The notes below the pieces were generated by a model. It was not told where the DNA came from, did not search any database, and saw nothing but the letters and a program-made list of their open reading frames with translations. From the NCBI RefSeq assembly GCF_030815085.1, contig NZ_JAUSWG010000005.1: DNA of 64,000 nucleotides, one strand, 5' to 3'. Below, piece after piece: positions 1 to 8,715 of this stretch; the first letter of the stretch is position 1, and the number at the start of each line of letters is the position of its first letter. This DNA is from Paraclostridium ghonii (GTDB taxonomy: Bacteria > Bacillota > Clostridia > Peptostreptococcales > Peptostreptococcaceae). A program made the position numbers and the translations under genes.

Positions 1-147
1 CTCTAATTTTTCTTTTCCTTCTTCTATATCAACTAGCCATATTTCACTTATTGGAAGTTCATTATATCTTTTTATAAATCCTTCCATCAGTTCAGGTGTA
101 TAGCTACTTCCCCCTCCAATTGTTGCTATCTTTATATGCTTTTTCAT
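1..147 (-). CDS. Glycoside hydrolase family 4 (6-phospho-glucosidase type), N-terminal fragment
   Basis: The first 49 codons of a minus-strand gene that runs off the left edge. The ATG (147-145) follows a good GGAGGG ribosome binding site. The peptide begins MKKHIKIATIGGGSSYTPEL and continues with ISEIWLVDIEEG. This is the NAD-binding Rossmann N-terminus typical of GH4 enzymes (LicH/CelF-type 6-phospho-beta-glucosidases, related alpha-glucosidases and galactosidases), with the GGGSS loop and an acidic residue after the second strand. GH4 enzymes cleave phosphorylated disaccharides imported by PTS systems, using NAD and a divalent metal in the cytoplasm. The catalytic part is outside the window, so the sugar cannot be named. 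The family call is firm; the substrate is open. Confidence 0.85.
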   Translation of the reverse strand, partial: MKKHIKIATIGGGSSYTPELMEGFIKRYNELPISEIWLVDIEEGKEKLE

Positions 148-177
148 AATTATCCCTCCAATTGATATGTTACTTAT

Positions 178-206
178 AATATATTTGGTTTTGTAGCTTA
201 GTTCAA
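178..206 (-). promoter_or_regulatory. Predicted sigma-A promoter of the GH4 gene
   Basis: Reading the minus strand, TTGAAC (206-201) and TATATT (183-178) are separated by 17 bases, about 30 bases before the GH4 start. The stretch from about 220 to 300 upstream holds imperfect inverted copies of GATACTTTGTTTCAA/TTGAAACTTTTTGATAC, which could be an operator. That last point is inference. Confidence 0.5.
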
Positions 207-346
207 TATAATAGGGATAATCTGATACTTTGTTTCAAAACTTATTATTAAATAAGATATTAATTGAAACTTTTTGATACTTTATACTAAAAGTATCTAA
301 ATTGCTTGTCTAGTGGTATAATTTTTTAAAAATAATAAAAAATATA

Positions 347-375
347 TTGACAAATTTTTAAAATAAAACTAAAAT
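347..375 (+). promoter_or_regulatory. Predicted sigma-A promoter for the T-box leader
   Basis: TTGACA (347-352) and TAAAAT (370-375) are separated by exactly 17 bases. They sit about 35 bases before the first helix of the T-box leader, so the start of transcription would fall near position 382. Confidence 0.6.
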
Positions 376-411
376 TATAAATAACAAATTTCAAATACTT
401 AAATTCTAAGA

Positions 412-633
412 AAAAGATAGTAGATATAAATTACGTTTCAGCGAGCTAGGGTTGGTGTAAGCCTAGTAACAATATTTATATTGAAGAGAGCTTTGGAGAA
501 GAATATCTGAACTATCAGTAGGATATTAGGTATGTCCCGCCTTAAGGGATTAGAGTGGATAAGTATACTTATCAATTAGAGTGGTAACGCGGAATATTTC
601 GTCTCTTGGTTTTATAACCAAGGGACTTTTTTG
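412..633 (+). ncRNA. T-box leader (tRNA-sensing riboswitch)
   Basis: A T-box leader upstream of the racemase gene. Stem I is visible: GATAG (416-420) pairs with CTATC after TGAA, and the distal element GGTTGGTGTAAGCC is present. The stem III region holds CCCGCCTTAAGGG. The antiterminator bulge is AGAGTGGTAACGCGG (578-592). A terminator hairpin ending in a T-run (601-632) overlaps the antiterminator. By family knowledge, uncharged tRNA pairs with the specifier codon and with the TGG bulge and prevents termination. After GGAG (495-498) the codon read as specifier is AAG (499-501), which would mean lysine; this reading is less certain than the T-box call. The bulge core TTAGAGTGG also occurs just upstream at 550-558. 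Confidence 0.9.
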
Positions 634-660
634 ATTTCAAATTTACTACTAAATAACGCT

Positions 661-784
661 GAATTTGAGGTATATTGCATGCCTCAAATTCGGAATATTT
701 CGAAAATGTTAGGTAGACTTGTCAATAAGAGTGGTAACACGGAATATTTCGTCTCTTGGTTTTTAAAGCCAAGAGACTTTTTTG
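661..784 (+). promoter_or_regulatory. Duplicated T-box antiterminator/terminator module without its own stem I
   Basis: Positions 717-784 repeat 567-633 almost base for base: the spacer, an AGAGTGGTAACACGG bulge, CGGAATATTTCGTCTCTTGG and a terminator ending in a T-run. There is no stem I or specifier between the two copies. Instead there is a perfect 10-bp hairpin (GAATTTGAGG at 661-670, CCTCAAATTC at 682-691), followed by a lone third copy of CGGAATATTTCG (691-702). It lies 40 bases before the racemase start, so transcripts must pass two terminators. Whether tRNA bound at the first module can also act on the second is unknown. Confidence 0.75.
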
Positions 785-830
785 TATTTTAAAGCATTAC
801 AAACAACTATTATAAATAGGAGGAATGATT

Positions 831-1937
831 ATGAATACTGCACCAAAATATCCGCTTTTAGAAATAAACCTAAATAAAATATTTGATAATACAAAGTGCT
901 TAGTAAACTTATGTAAAGAAAAAGAAATAAGTATATCAGGCGTTATAAAAGGAGTAAATGCAGATCCACAAATAATTGATGCACTGGTAGATGGAGGATG
1001 TAAATATTTAGCGAGTTCAAGAATAGAGCAACTAATATCTTTAAAAGAAAAAGGTATAAAAAAAGAAAATATGTTAATTAGAATGCCTATGGCTCGCGAA
1101 ATAAAAGATGTTGTACAATATATTGATATTACATTGAATTCAGAGCTTAAAACTATAAATTTATTAGAAAAAGAGTGTAAAAAGCAAAATAAAGAACATA
1201 AAGTAATACTTATGATGGACTTAGGAGATTTAAGGGAAGGATTTTTTAATAAAAATGAACTTATAGATACTGCTTTGTATATAGAAAATAACTTAAAATA
1301 CGTTAAGTTATATGGAATAGGAACTAATTTAAGTTGTTATGGATCTATTAAGCCCTCATATGAAAACTTAAGCTATTTATGTGAAATAGCCGAGGAAATT
1401 GAATCTAAAATAGGAAGAAAATTAGATATAATCTCAGGAGGTTCAACTACATCTTTGCCATTAGTTTTAGATAACAAAATACCTAGTAAAATAAATAATT
1501 TACGAATAGGAGAAGCTTTATTAATAGGGCGAGAATTAATAGATTACTGGGGATACGATTTAGAAAAAATACACAAAGATACTCTTATATTAAAAGCTGA
1601 AATAATAGAGATAAAAGAAAAACCATCTTATCCTATAGGTGAAATGTTTTTAGATGCATTTGGTAATAAACCTAATTATGAAGATAAAGGTATAAGAAAA
1701 AGAGCAATTTTAGCAGTAGGAAAACAAGATTTTGTTAATGACAGAGATTTGATTCCCTTAGATGACGGAGTAGAAATTGTTGGTAGCAGTAGCGATCATC
1801 TTATAGTAGATATACAAAATTCAAATATAAACTTTCAGGTTGGAGATATTATGAGTTTGGGAATGTTCTACCCTTGTGCACTTTTCTTAACATCATCAAA
1901 ATATGTAAATAAATATTATATTCACCCCGAATTATAA
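831..1937 (+). CDS. orr: Orr-like PLP-dependent amino-acid racemase
   Basis: A fold-type III PLP enzyme of the alanine racemase N-terminal family, close to the ornithine racemase (Orr)/YhfX group. This group interconverts L- and D-amino acids in the cytoplasm; in Stickland fermenters Orr feeds the D-ornithine route. The predicted PLP lysine is K40 in the motif GVIKGVNADP. The phosphate-binding ISGGSTTSLP and the NNLRIGEALLIGR region follow at about residues 200 and 230. I chose the ATG at 831 rather than 825 because AGGAGG (818-823) leaves only one base before 825 but seven before 831. The upstream T-box suggests control by a charged-tRNA level, possibly lysine. The true substrate (ornithine, lysine or another) is not shown by sequence alone. 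Confidence 0.8.
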   Translation: MNTAPKYPLLEINLNKIFDNTKCLVNLCKEKEISISGVIKGVNADPQIIDALVDGGCKYLASSRIEQLISLKEKGIKKENMLIRMPMAREIKDVVQYIDITLNSELKTINLLEKECKKQNKEHKVILMMDLGDLREGFFNKNELIDTALYIENNLKYVKLYGIGTNLSCYGSIKPSYENLSYLCEIAEEIESKIGRKLDIISGGSTTSLPLVLDNKIPSKINNLRIGEALLIGRELIDYWGYDLEKIHKDTLILKAEIIEIKEKPSYPIGEMFLDAFGNKPNYEDKGIRKRAILAVGKQDFVNDRDLIPLDDGVEIVGSSSDHLIVDIQNSNINFQVGDIMSLGMFYPCALFLTSSKYVNKYYIHPEL

Positions 1938-1994
1938 AAAATACACATATACATTATGATAAATTATTAAAACAATAAAATTAAGGAGTTAATT

Positions 1995-3374
1995 ATGAAT
2001 ATAGAGCAAAATCACACATCAGAGCAAAAATACAGTATTTCACAATTTTTAAAGTTTTTTATACCTTCTTTAATTGGATTATTTTTATTTATAATACCAC
2101 TACCTTTTGGAGAGATATTTAATGTAGAAGGTGTTTCTCCAGTAAATATAGGCGTAGGATTTATGGCAGAATTATTAAAACTTAATATAGCTGATTATAT
2201 ACCAACTATATGTTTAATGATAATAGTATCTTCAGCTACATTATCTTTACTAGCTAAGTGCATAAATATAAAAAATGAGTTTTGGAATAACTTATTAAAT
2301 GTATCAAGTTTTTGGTTATTCTTTAGAGTTTTAAGCTCAATATTTGTAGTAATGATATATTTTAATGTAGGACCAAAATTTATAATTTCAGAAGATACAG
2401 GTCATGTAATTATGGGAATAATGCCTAGCTTAATAGCATTATTTGTAATAGCAGGATTTTTACTTCCTTTAGTTTTAGATTTTGGATTAATGGATTTCTT
2501 TGGAACTATGATATCTAAATTTATGAATACTTTATTCTTAGTTCCAGGAAGAGCATCAGTAGATACTCTATCTTCTTGGCTAGGAGATGCGACTTTAGGG
2601 ATTATGATAACTAACACTCAATATAAGCAAGGTTTTTATACAAAAAAGGAAAGTTGTATAATAGCTGTTTGTTTCTCCTTAGTTTCATTACCATTCTCTA
2701 CAGTTATAGCTGATCAATTAGGACTTATGAATAAGTTTGTACCATTTTATTTAACAATATGTGCAGCATCTTTAGTATGTGCAATTATACTACCAAGAAT
2801 TTATCCTTTATGTAAAATAAAAAATGAAACTTACAATAATATTCCTTATGAACAAGAAGAAATAAATAATGAAATTAGTTTATTCAAACAAGGTATAGAA
2901 AATGCAATTAATAGAGCTGAAAAAGCACCTACTATTAATACAATGTTTATCAATGGACTAAAAAATATAATAGATATATATATAAGCTTAATACCATTAG
3001 TTTTAGCATGGGGAACTATATCTTTGGCAATCGCAGAGTTTACTCCAGTGTTTACATGGATATCTTATCCAATAATAATATTATTAGATTTATTAAAAAT
3101 ACCTAATGCAGCTCAAGCAGCACCTGCTGTATTAGTTGGATTTACAGATATGTTTATACCATCAGTAATGGTAAGTGGAGATGGATTTGCTGAGATAACT
3201 AAATTTATAATAGGTGCTCTTTCTATATCTCAATTAATATACATGACTGAAACTGGTGCAGTTATATTAAAATCAGAGATACCTCTTAACCTAAAAGATT
3301 TAATAATTTTATTCTTAATAAGAACAATTATTTCACTTTTAGTCATAACTCTAATTGCTCATATATTATTTTAA
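1995..3374 (+). CDS. YjiH-family membrane transporter (nucleoside-recognition Gate domain)
   Basis: A polytopic membrane protein of 459 residues with about ten hydrophobic helices, a Gate/nucleoside-recognition-type core (GRASVDTLSSWLGDATLG, about residue 185) and a second half with QAAPAVLVGFTDMFIP. This matches the YjiH family. It follows the racemase by 57 bases with AAGGAG before its ATG, and both sit behind the T-box leader. T-box control and pairing with an amino-acid racemase suggest it moves an amino acid (ornithine or lysine would fit), but that is inference. The family name derives from nucleoside-recognition motifs and says little about the true substrate. Confidence 0.75.
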   Translation: MNIEQNHTSEQKYSISQFLKFFIPSLIGLFLFIIPLPFGEIFNVEGVSPVNIGVGFMAELLKLNIADYIPTICLMIIVSSATLSLLAKCINIKNEFWNNLLNVSSFWLFFRVLSSIFVVMIYFNVGPKFIISEDTGHVIMGIMPSLIALFVIAGFLLPLVLDFGLMDFFGTMISKFMNTLFLVPGRASVDTLSSWLGDATLGIMITNTQYKQGFYTKKESCIIAVCFSLVSLPFSTVIADQLGLMNKFVPFYLTICAASLVCAIILPRIYPLCKIKNETYNNIPYEQEEINNEISLFKQGIENAINRAEKAPTINTMFINGLKNIIDIYISLIPLVLAWGTISLAIAEFTPVFTWISYPIIILLDLLKIPNAAQAAPAVLVGFTDMFIPSVMVSGDGFAEITKFIIGALSISQLIYMTETGAVILKSEIPLNLKDLIILFLIRTIISLLVITLIAHILF

Positions 3375-3410
3375 GTAAATTAAAAGAAAGATTAACACAG
3401 TCTTTAATAT

Positions 3411-3457
3411 GTAAAAAGCTGATTCCAATATTGTATAGGAATCAGCTTTCTTTTAGT
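3411..3457. terminator. Bidirectional terminator between the YjiH-family gene and fbpC
   Basis: AAAGCTGATTCC and GGAATCAGCTTT form a 12-bp stem flanked by A-runs and T-runs. It can serve the plus-strand transporter and the minus-strand iron operon, which converge here. Confidence 0.8.
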
Positions 3458-3497
3458 TTTACTTAGTCTATATCAAGTTTTATACACTAAAATAATC

Positions 3498-4172
3498 TTA
3501 GAATAAATCTCTTGTAGACCCTTCCTTTATAATTTTACCTTTATCAATTATAACAACTTTATCTGCAAGTGCTTTTGCATCTTCTATATCATGAGTTACA
3601 AATATACATGTAATAGCAGCTTTTTGTATTATCTCCTTAAGTTCGTTTCTTATCCTCTCTTTTAAATTAGCGTCTAGGTTACTAAATGGTTCATCTAATA
3701 AAAGTATACTAGGGTTAGGTGCTAAAGCTCTTGCTATTGCAATTCGTTGTTGTTGGCCTCCACTTAATTCATATGGATACTTATCTTTATACTCCTCTAA
3801 ATTTACTAGTTTTAGCATATCCATCATACGTGCTTCTCTATCTGACTTATTCATCTTTTTTAGCCCAAACATAATATTTTTAGCTACATTCATATGAGGA
3901 AAAAGTGCATAATCTTGAAATACCATTCCTATGCCCCTTTTTTCTGGTTCTACAAAATAATTGTTATCATATACTATATTATTTGCTATAGTAATCCTTC
4001 CTTTATAGGCTTCTTCAAGTCCCGCAACAACCCTTAGCACCGTACTTTTACCACTACCACTTTCACCTAATATACTTACTATTTCTCCTTTATTTATATC
4101 AATATTAAAGTTTTTTATAGAGTCAACTTTTGAATTTTTATATTTAAAGTGTAAATTTTTTATCTTAAGCAT
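3498..4172 (-). CDS. fbpC: Ferric iron ABC transporter, ATPase subunit
   Basis: A cytoplasmic ABC ATPase of 224 residues that powers ferric iron import. It has Walker A GESGSGKS (about residue 36), Q-loop VFQDYALFPH, signature LSGGQQQRIAIARAL, Walker B ILLLDEPFSNLD and the switch histidine FVTHD. The start at 4172 is chosen because AGGAGG (4184-4179) lies six bases upstream. A longer reading starting at 4190 would place the start before that site. The gene overlaps the permease stop by eight bases, so the two are translationally coupled. It is short for an FbpC (about 350 residues): the C-terminal TOBE regulatory domain is absent. The metal is assigned from the operon and Fur boxes. Confidence 0.88.
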   Translation of the reverse strand: MLKIKNLHFKYKNSKVDSIKNFNIDINKGEIVSILGESGSGKSTVLRVVAGLEEAYKGRITIANNIVYDNNYFVEPEKRGIGMVFQDYALFPHMNVAKNIMFGLKKMNKSDREARMMDMLKLVNLEEYKDKYPYELSGGQQQRIAIARALAPNPSILLLDEPFSNLDANLKERIRNELKEIIQKAAITCIFVTHDIEDAKALADKVVIIDKGKIIKEGSTRDLF

Positions 4173-5799
4173 GTGAATCCTCCTTATCAACTATTTTATA
4201 TAGAACAAATATTGCAATAAAACTCACTAATATTATTATTAATGATGGTACAGATGCCTCGATTATCATTTCATCATTAGCATATTCAAATACTTTAGTT
4301 GATAATGTATGAAAGTTAAATGGTCTTAATAAAAGTGCTAAAGGAAGTTCTTTTATTATATCTACAAGTACTAGTGAAAAAGCACTAAGTATTGCAGGCT
4401 TTATCATAGGTAAATCTACTAAAAAGAATGTCTTTGTTTTTGAGTACCCTAAAGTTCTAGATGCTTCATAAAACTTCTTACCTATCTTCTCAAATCCACC
4501 TTCTATACTTTGATAACCAACCGCTAAAAATCTTACTAAATATGCAAATATTAACATAACTAAACTCATGCTTAAAAGAAGAGTTGGTGCATCAGGGTTA
4601 AACATTTTATAAAGCCACCCTAGTTTTTTGTCAATATCTACAAAGAATAATATCATAGTGATTGCAATAACTGCTCCTGGAATAGAGTATCCCAGTAAAG
4701 TTATTTTAGAATATAGCTTAGATAATAAATTATCATTTATTCTTGTATAATTAGCTATAATAACTGCCATAAATACTATTAATGAACTAGATACTACAGC
4801 TACCCATAAAGAGTTATATATTAGTACAAAGAAATCTGGAGTTAATATTTTTGAGTAACTCATTATCCCCCACTTTAATAATTGTGCTGTAGGAATTAAA
4901 AATCCTAATGAAAATATTATAAAGCAATATAAAAAAGCTATTGTCCCATGTAATTTATTCAATTTTTTTCTATTTAATGGTCTTATCTTAGTGTTTGTTT
5001 GACTGTATTTTTTTCTACCTCTTAAAAACTTTTCACTGGTCATAACAATAAATACAGTTACTAAAAGTATAGCCGCTAACCTTATAGCTGAGTCTATATC
5101 ACTCATATCAAACCAACTTTTAAATATAGCAGTAGAGAAAGTAGGTATTCCAAAGTACGATACAACTCCATAATCACTAAGCACTTCAAGAACGACTAAT
5201 GTAACTCCAGCTACTATTACTCCTCTACTTACAGGTAAAACTACTCTTAAAAATACTCCTAACGAATTTTCTCCAAGCAATCTAGCATTTTCTATCAGTG
5301 ATGCTGACTGCTTTTCTAAATATGATCTAACTACCATATATACATAAGGTAATAAAAATACTGTGAATATAAATATAGCACCAGGAATGCTCATTATATT
5401 GAAGTATTTTTGACTAACTTCAACACCTAAATCATTTCTTAAAAAGGTTTGAACAACTCCCGTATACCCTAATATACCTGCATAAGTATATGCTGCAATA
5501 TATGGTGGTATAGAAAGTGGAAGTATTAGCCCCCATCTAAAAAATTTTCTAAAAGGAAACTCATATGCACAAATTAGCCATGCAAGACTTGTTCCTATAA
5601 TCATTGTGAATAAAGCTGTAAATAAAGATATTATTGCTGTATTTATCACATAATCTTTTAATAAATATTCTTTTATATGATACCAATTTTCATTTGGTTT
5701 TTGAAATAAATGAAGCACTACATCTATATTAGGTAGTATTATCATTAACATAAAAAATGTACTTAATATAGCCCATCCATTAAATCTTATTTTTTTCAT
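4165..5799 (-). CDS. fbpB: Ferric iron ABC transporter, fused permease
   Basis: An integral membrane permease of 544 residues made of two tandem binding-protein-dependent transport domains, as usual for FbpB. About twelve hydrophobic helices are visible, with EAA-type cytoplasmic loops around ENARLLGENSLGVFLRVVLP (first half) and EASRTLGYSKTKTFFLVDLP (second half), which contact the ATPase. It lies 78 bases after fbpA, behind a weak terminator that probably lowers its expression relative to the binding protein. Function as an iron channel follows from family and neighbours. Confidence 0.88.
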   Translation of the reverse strand: MKKIRFNGWAILSTFFMLMIILPNIDVVLHLFQKPNENWYHIKEYLLKDYVINTAIISLFTALFTMIIGTSLAWLICAYEFPFRKFFRWGLILPLSIPPYIAAYTYAGILGYTGVVQTFLRNDLGVEVSQKYFNIMSIPGAIFIFTVFLLPYVYMVVRSYLEKQSASLIENARLLGENSLGVFLRVVLPVSRGVIVAGVTLVVLEVLSDYGVVSYFGIPTFSTAIFKSWFDMSDIDSAIRLAAILLVTVFIVMTSEKFLRGRKKYSQTNTKIRPLNRKKLNKLHGTIAFLYCFIIFSLGFLIPTAQLLKWGIMSYSKILTPDFFVLIYNSLWVAVVSSSLIVFMAVIIANYTRINDNLLSKLYSKITLLGYSIPGAVIAITMILFFVDIDKKLGWLYKMFNPDAPTLLLSMSLVMLIFAYLVRFLAVGYQSIEGGFEKIGKKFYEASRTLGYSKTKTFFLVDLPMIKPAILSAFSLVLVDIIKELPLALLLRPFNFHTLSTKVFEYANDEMIIEASVPSLIIILVSFIAIFVLYKIVDKEDSHA

Positions 5800-5828
5800 A
5801 TATTATTCCTTTCTGTGAGTTACTATTT

Positions 5829-5872
5829 TAAAAAAAGATATTACCTAAATTCAAGGCAATATCTTTTTTGAT
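5829..5872 (-). terminator. Intra-operon attenuating terminator between fbpA and fbpB
   Basis: On the minus strand AAAAGATATTGCC and GGTAATATCTTTT pair around a short loop and end in a T-run. It sits between the binding-protein gene and the permease gene, the usual place for partial termination that keeps the binding protein in excess. Confidence 0.7.
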
Positions 5873-5877
5873 AATTA

Positions 5878-6924
5878 TTACTTCCAACCTACTTCGTTGA
5901 ATATTTCAACAGCTTTTTTGTTGTATTCTCCAACTTTAGTTAAATCTATATCTTGTGGATTAAAGTCTCCCCATGATTTTAGTAAATCACTTGGTTCAAC
6001 ATTTGGATTAGCTGGATACTCATAGTTTGTGTCTGTTATAGCTTGCTGAGCTTTTTCTTCTGTTAAGAATTCTATAAATTTAATAGCATTTTCTTTGTTT
6101 TTAGAGTGCTTGCTAAGTACTACCCCACTTACATTTACATGTGTATCTTCTGGGAAGAATACTCCTACTTTTTTAGCTGCTTTTACTTCTTCAGCATCTT
6201 CTGAAGTTAATAGTTTACCAATATAGTAACTATTAACTATAGCAACTTCTCCCTCTCCTGCTGCTATTGCTTTTACTTGATCTCTATCATTTCCTTCTGG
6301 TTGTCTAGCTAGATTGTTTACTATACCAGTTGCCCATTGTTTAGCTTCTTCTTCACCATTTAATTCTATAAATGATGCTAATAATGATTGATTGTAACTA
6401 GAGTCAGAAGATCTAGTTAAAATTTTTCCTTTCCACTTATCACTAGTTAAATCTTCATATGTAGATAAATCTTTTGGATTTACTTTTTCTTTGTCATACG
6501 CTAATATTCTAGCTCTTGTACTAAGACCTACCCACTCATTATTTTTTCCTCTTAAATTTTCAGGTATATTCGCATTTACTTTTTCTGATTCTATAGGTTG
6601 TGTTAAGTCAGCATCTATAGCTTGGTAAAGATTAGCTATATCTGCTGTAGCAAATACATCTGCTTGTGTATCTTTTCCTTCTCTTTTTAATCTTTCAAGT
6701 AATTCAGGGGCTTTACCTTCTACTACATTTACTTTTATCCCCGTTTCTTCTTCAAATTGTTTATATAGTTCTTTATCAACATCATAATGTCTTGCTGAGT
6801 AAACATTTACTACTTCTTCAGATGATGTATCTGTATTTACTTTTGGAGCACACCCTGTCATTAATCCTATAGTTAAAACTGGTATTAATAATAACGATTT
6901 TTTAGATATTTTCTTTAAGCTCAT
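5878..6924 (-). CDS. fbpA: Ferric iron-binding lipoprotein
   Basis: An extracellular substrate-binding protein of 348 residues in the FbpA/FutA family, anchored as a lipoprotein. The signal peptide ends in a lipobox (LMTGC, cysteine near residue 25). The mature part begins with VVNVYSARHYDVDKELYKQF, the usual YSxRHY iron-site start, and carries the paired tyrosines near AIVNSYYIGKLL that bind ferric iron in this family. It is the first gene of the operon and directly follows a promoter whose spacer is a Fur box, so iron repression is strongly implied. Confidence 0.92.
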   Translation of the reverse strand: MSLKKISKKSLLLIPVLTIGLMTGCAPKVNTDTSSEEVVNVYSARHYDVDKELYKQFEEETGIKVNVVEGKAPELLERLKREGKDTQADVFATADIANLYQAIDADLTQPIESEKVNANIPENLRGKNNEWVGLSTRARILAYDKEKVNPKDLSTYEDLTSDKWKGKILTRSSDSSYNQSLLASFIELNGEEEAKQWATGIVNNLARQPEGNDRDQVKAIAAGEGEVAIVNSYYIGKLLTSEDAEEVKAAKKVGVFFPEDTHVNVSGVVLSKHSKNKENAIKFIEFLTEEKAQQAITDTNYEYPANPNVEPSDLLKSWGDFNPQDIDLTKVGEYNKKAVEIFNEVGWK

Positions 6925-6963
6925 TTTAAACTTCTCCTTATTGATAATGTATATATTTTTTAA

Positions 6964-7021
6964 TTGATAATATTTATCATTCCTGTAATGCCATTATAAG
7001 ATAATGATTATCATTTGTCAA
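6964..7021 (-). promoter_or_regulatory. Fur-controlled promoter of fbpABC with two Fur boxes
   Basis: On the minus strand TTGACA (7021-7016) and TATAAT (6998-6993) are separated by 17 bases. The spacer and the base beyond it hold GATAATGATTATCATT (7000-7015), a near-perfect Fur box. A second copy, GATAATATTTATCATT (6966-6981), matches the consensus at 14 of 16 bases and lies between promoter and gene. Iron-loaded Fur would block polymerase at the first and elongation or opening at the second. Confidence 0.9.
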
Positions 7022-7061
7022 CAATATTTATTATCATTATTTTTCTTTTTATATTAACAAA

Positions 7062-7100
7062 AAGAAAAACCATATTGACTATTTAATCAATATGGTTTTA
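7062..7100 (-). terminator. Terminator after the aldo/keto reductase gene
   Basis: AAAACCATATTGA and TCAATATGGTTTT form a 13-bp stem around an eight-base loop, flanked by A-runs and T-runs. It lies downstream of the reductase stop. A near-identical hairpin occurs at 41697-41733. Confidence 0.75.
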
Positions 7101-7131
7101 GTAAATTCCAATACTATATACAAATAAGTAT

Positions 7132-7977
7132 TTATATTTTTATGATTTTAGGATTCTCATAAACTATATCAGGATTCATTCCAATTCTAAACCCATCATT
7201 TAACTTTCTTATTTTATCCATATCATCTTCTGTTATTTCAAATTTAAATATGTCTGCATTTTCTTTTATTCTTGATATTGTTGTTGATTTTGGAATAGTA
7301 ACAACCCCCATCTGCAAATCCCATCTCAATACAATCTGCGAAATTGTTTTACCATATTTTTTTGAAAGTTCTTGTAATAGTGGTATTTGAAAAACTCTTC
7401 CTCTCATAAGTGGTGACCATGATTCTATTTGAATTTTATGTTCTTTGCAAAACTCCATTAATTCATTTTGGACAAGTCTTGGATGAAACTCTATTTGATT
7501 TATTGATGGTAATATTTCAGCATCTTCTATTAACCTCTTCAAATGATTAACTGTAAAATTACTTACCCCTATCGCTCTTACATACCCTTCTTTACTTAAC
7601 TTCTCAAGAGCTTTCCACGTTTCTTTATTTAAAGTTTGTGGCCAATGAATTAAATATGCATCCAAATAATCAGTCTTTAAGTTTTTGATAGATTTTTGAA
7701 ATGCTTGTAGTGTTTTTTCATAACCTTGATCTGAGTTCCACACTTTATTCACTAAAAATATTTCTTCTCTTGATATTCCACTCTCATTTATTACACTCCC
7801 AATAATATTTTCATTCTCATAAAAAGAAGCTGTGTCTATATGTCTATATCCAATCTTCATAGATTTTTTTATAGCTCTCATAAGTTCCTCAGAATCATTA
7901 GCATTGTAAGTTCCAAATCCAAGTAATGGCATTTTAACCCCATTGTTAAGAATCACATAATCTTTTATATCTCTCAT
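7132..7977 (-). CDS. Aldo/keto reductase
   Basis: A cytoplasmic NADPH-dependent carbonyl reductase of 281 residues with the complete AKR catalytic tetrad: D48 and Y53 in HIDTASFYENE, K78 in LVNKVWNSD and H111 in YLIHWP. The C-terminal NADPH-binding IPKSTTISRIKENADIF is also intact. Length and order match AKR5-type 2,5-diketogluconate/methylglyoxal reductases. It is a single gene, divergent from the Lrp-type regulator 150 bases away, which may control it. The natural substrate cannot be read from sequence. Confidence 0.88.
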   Translation of the reverse strand: MRDIKDYVILNNGVKMPLLGFGTYNANDSEELMRAIKKSMKIGYRHIDTASFYENENIIGSVINESGISREEIFLVNKVWNSDQGYEKTLQAFQKSIKNLKTDYLDAYLIHWPQTLNKETWKALEKLSKEGYVRAIGVSNFTVNHLKRLIEDAEILPSINQIEFHPRLVQNELMEFCKEHKIQIESWSPLMRGRVFQIPLLQELSKKYGKTISQIVLRWDLQMGVVTIPKSTTISRIKENADIFKFEITEDDMDKIRKLNDGFRIGMNPDIVYENPKIIKI

Positions 7978-8126
7978 CTTTTACCCTTCCTTCTGATAAT
8001 ATATAAGTTGAAGCTTCTAACTTAGTTATATTATAATAAATAAAGGATTATTTTTCCTTTTCAAATGTTATTAATTAGTTTAATATATTTTTCAATTTAA
8101 ATAAAAAAGAAAGGTAATTTTTTCAT

Positions 8127-8582
8127 ATGAAATTTGATAATACAGATATTAAAATTTTAAAAGAACTTCAATTAGATAGTCGCTTATCTATTCGTGAATT
8201 ATCAAAAAGAGTAAATTTATCTCCACCATCTGTAGCTGAAAGAATAAGAAAATTAGAAGATAATCAAATAATTGAAAGCTATACAATAAAAATAAACAAA
8301 TCAGCTTTAGGTTTATCAATCCATTGTATAATTCAAATAGATATAAAAAATGGTAATTTTTCAACCTTTAAGAACCTTATTTATTCTAATCCTCGTGTTT
8401 CATTTTGCTATAGAATAGCAGGACATTCTTGTATATTAGTTAAACTATGCGTTAAATCTATAAGTGAAATTGAGAAATTTATTGATTCTATTTCAGAGTT
8501 AGACTCAACAACCTCTACACACATAATATTTTCAGAAGTTCCTGTAAACAATAGTATAGAAAAATTCTTTTTGGATTATTAA
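8127..8582 (+). CDS. Lrp/AsnC-family transcriptional regulator
   Basis: A 151-residue DNA-binding regulator. Residues about 4-60 form the AsnC helix-turn-helix (DNTDIKILKELQLDSRLS, then RELSKRVNLSPPSVAERIRK). The C-terminal half is a RAM-type ligand-binding and oligomerising domain (HCIIQIDIKNG to the end). Family members sense amino acids. It is divergent from the aldo/keto reductase and ends at a bidirectional terminator, so local control of the reductase is plausible but not shown. Confidence 0.88.
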   Translation: MKFDNTDIKILKELQLDSRLSIRELSKRVNLSPPSVAERIRKLEDNQIIESYTIKINKSALGLSIHCIIQIDIKNGNFSTFKNLIYSNPRVSFCYRIAGHSCILVKLCVKSISEIEKFIDSISELDSTTSTHIIFSEVPVNNSIEKFFLDY

Positions 8583-8715
8583 TTTAAAATATAAAATAGC
8601 TACAAATTATTCCTAGTTTTAAAATTACCTTGAACAAGTTTTATAAACTCCTTAATTGCTCTTTTGTGCTTATTTATGCTAATGTTAACTTTTATTTAGT
8701 GTAGTTTCCTTAAGC

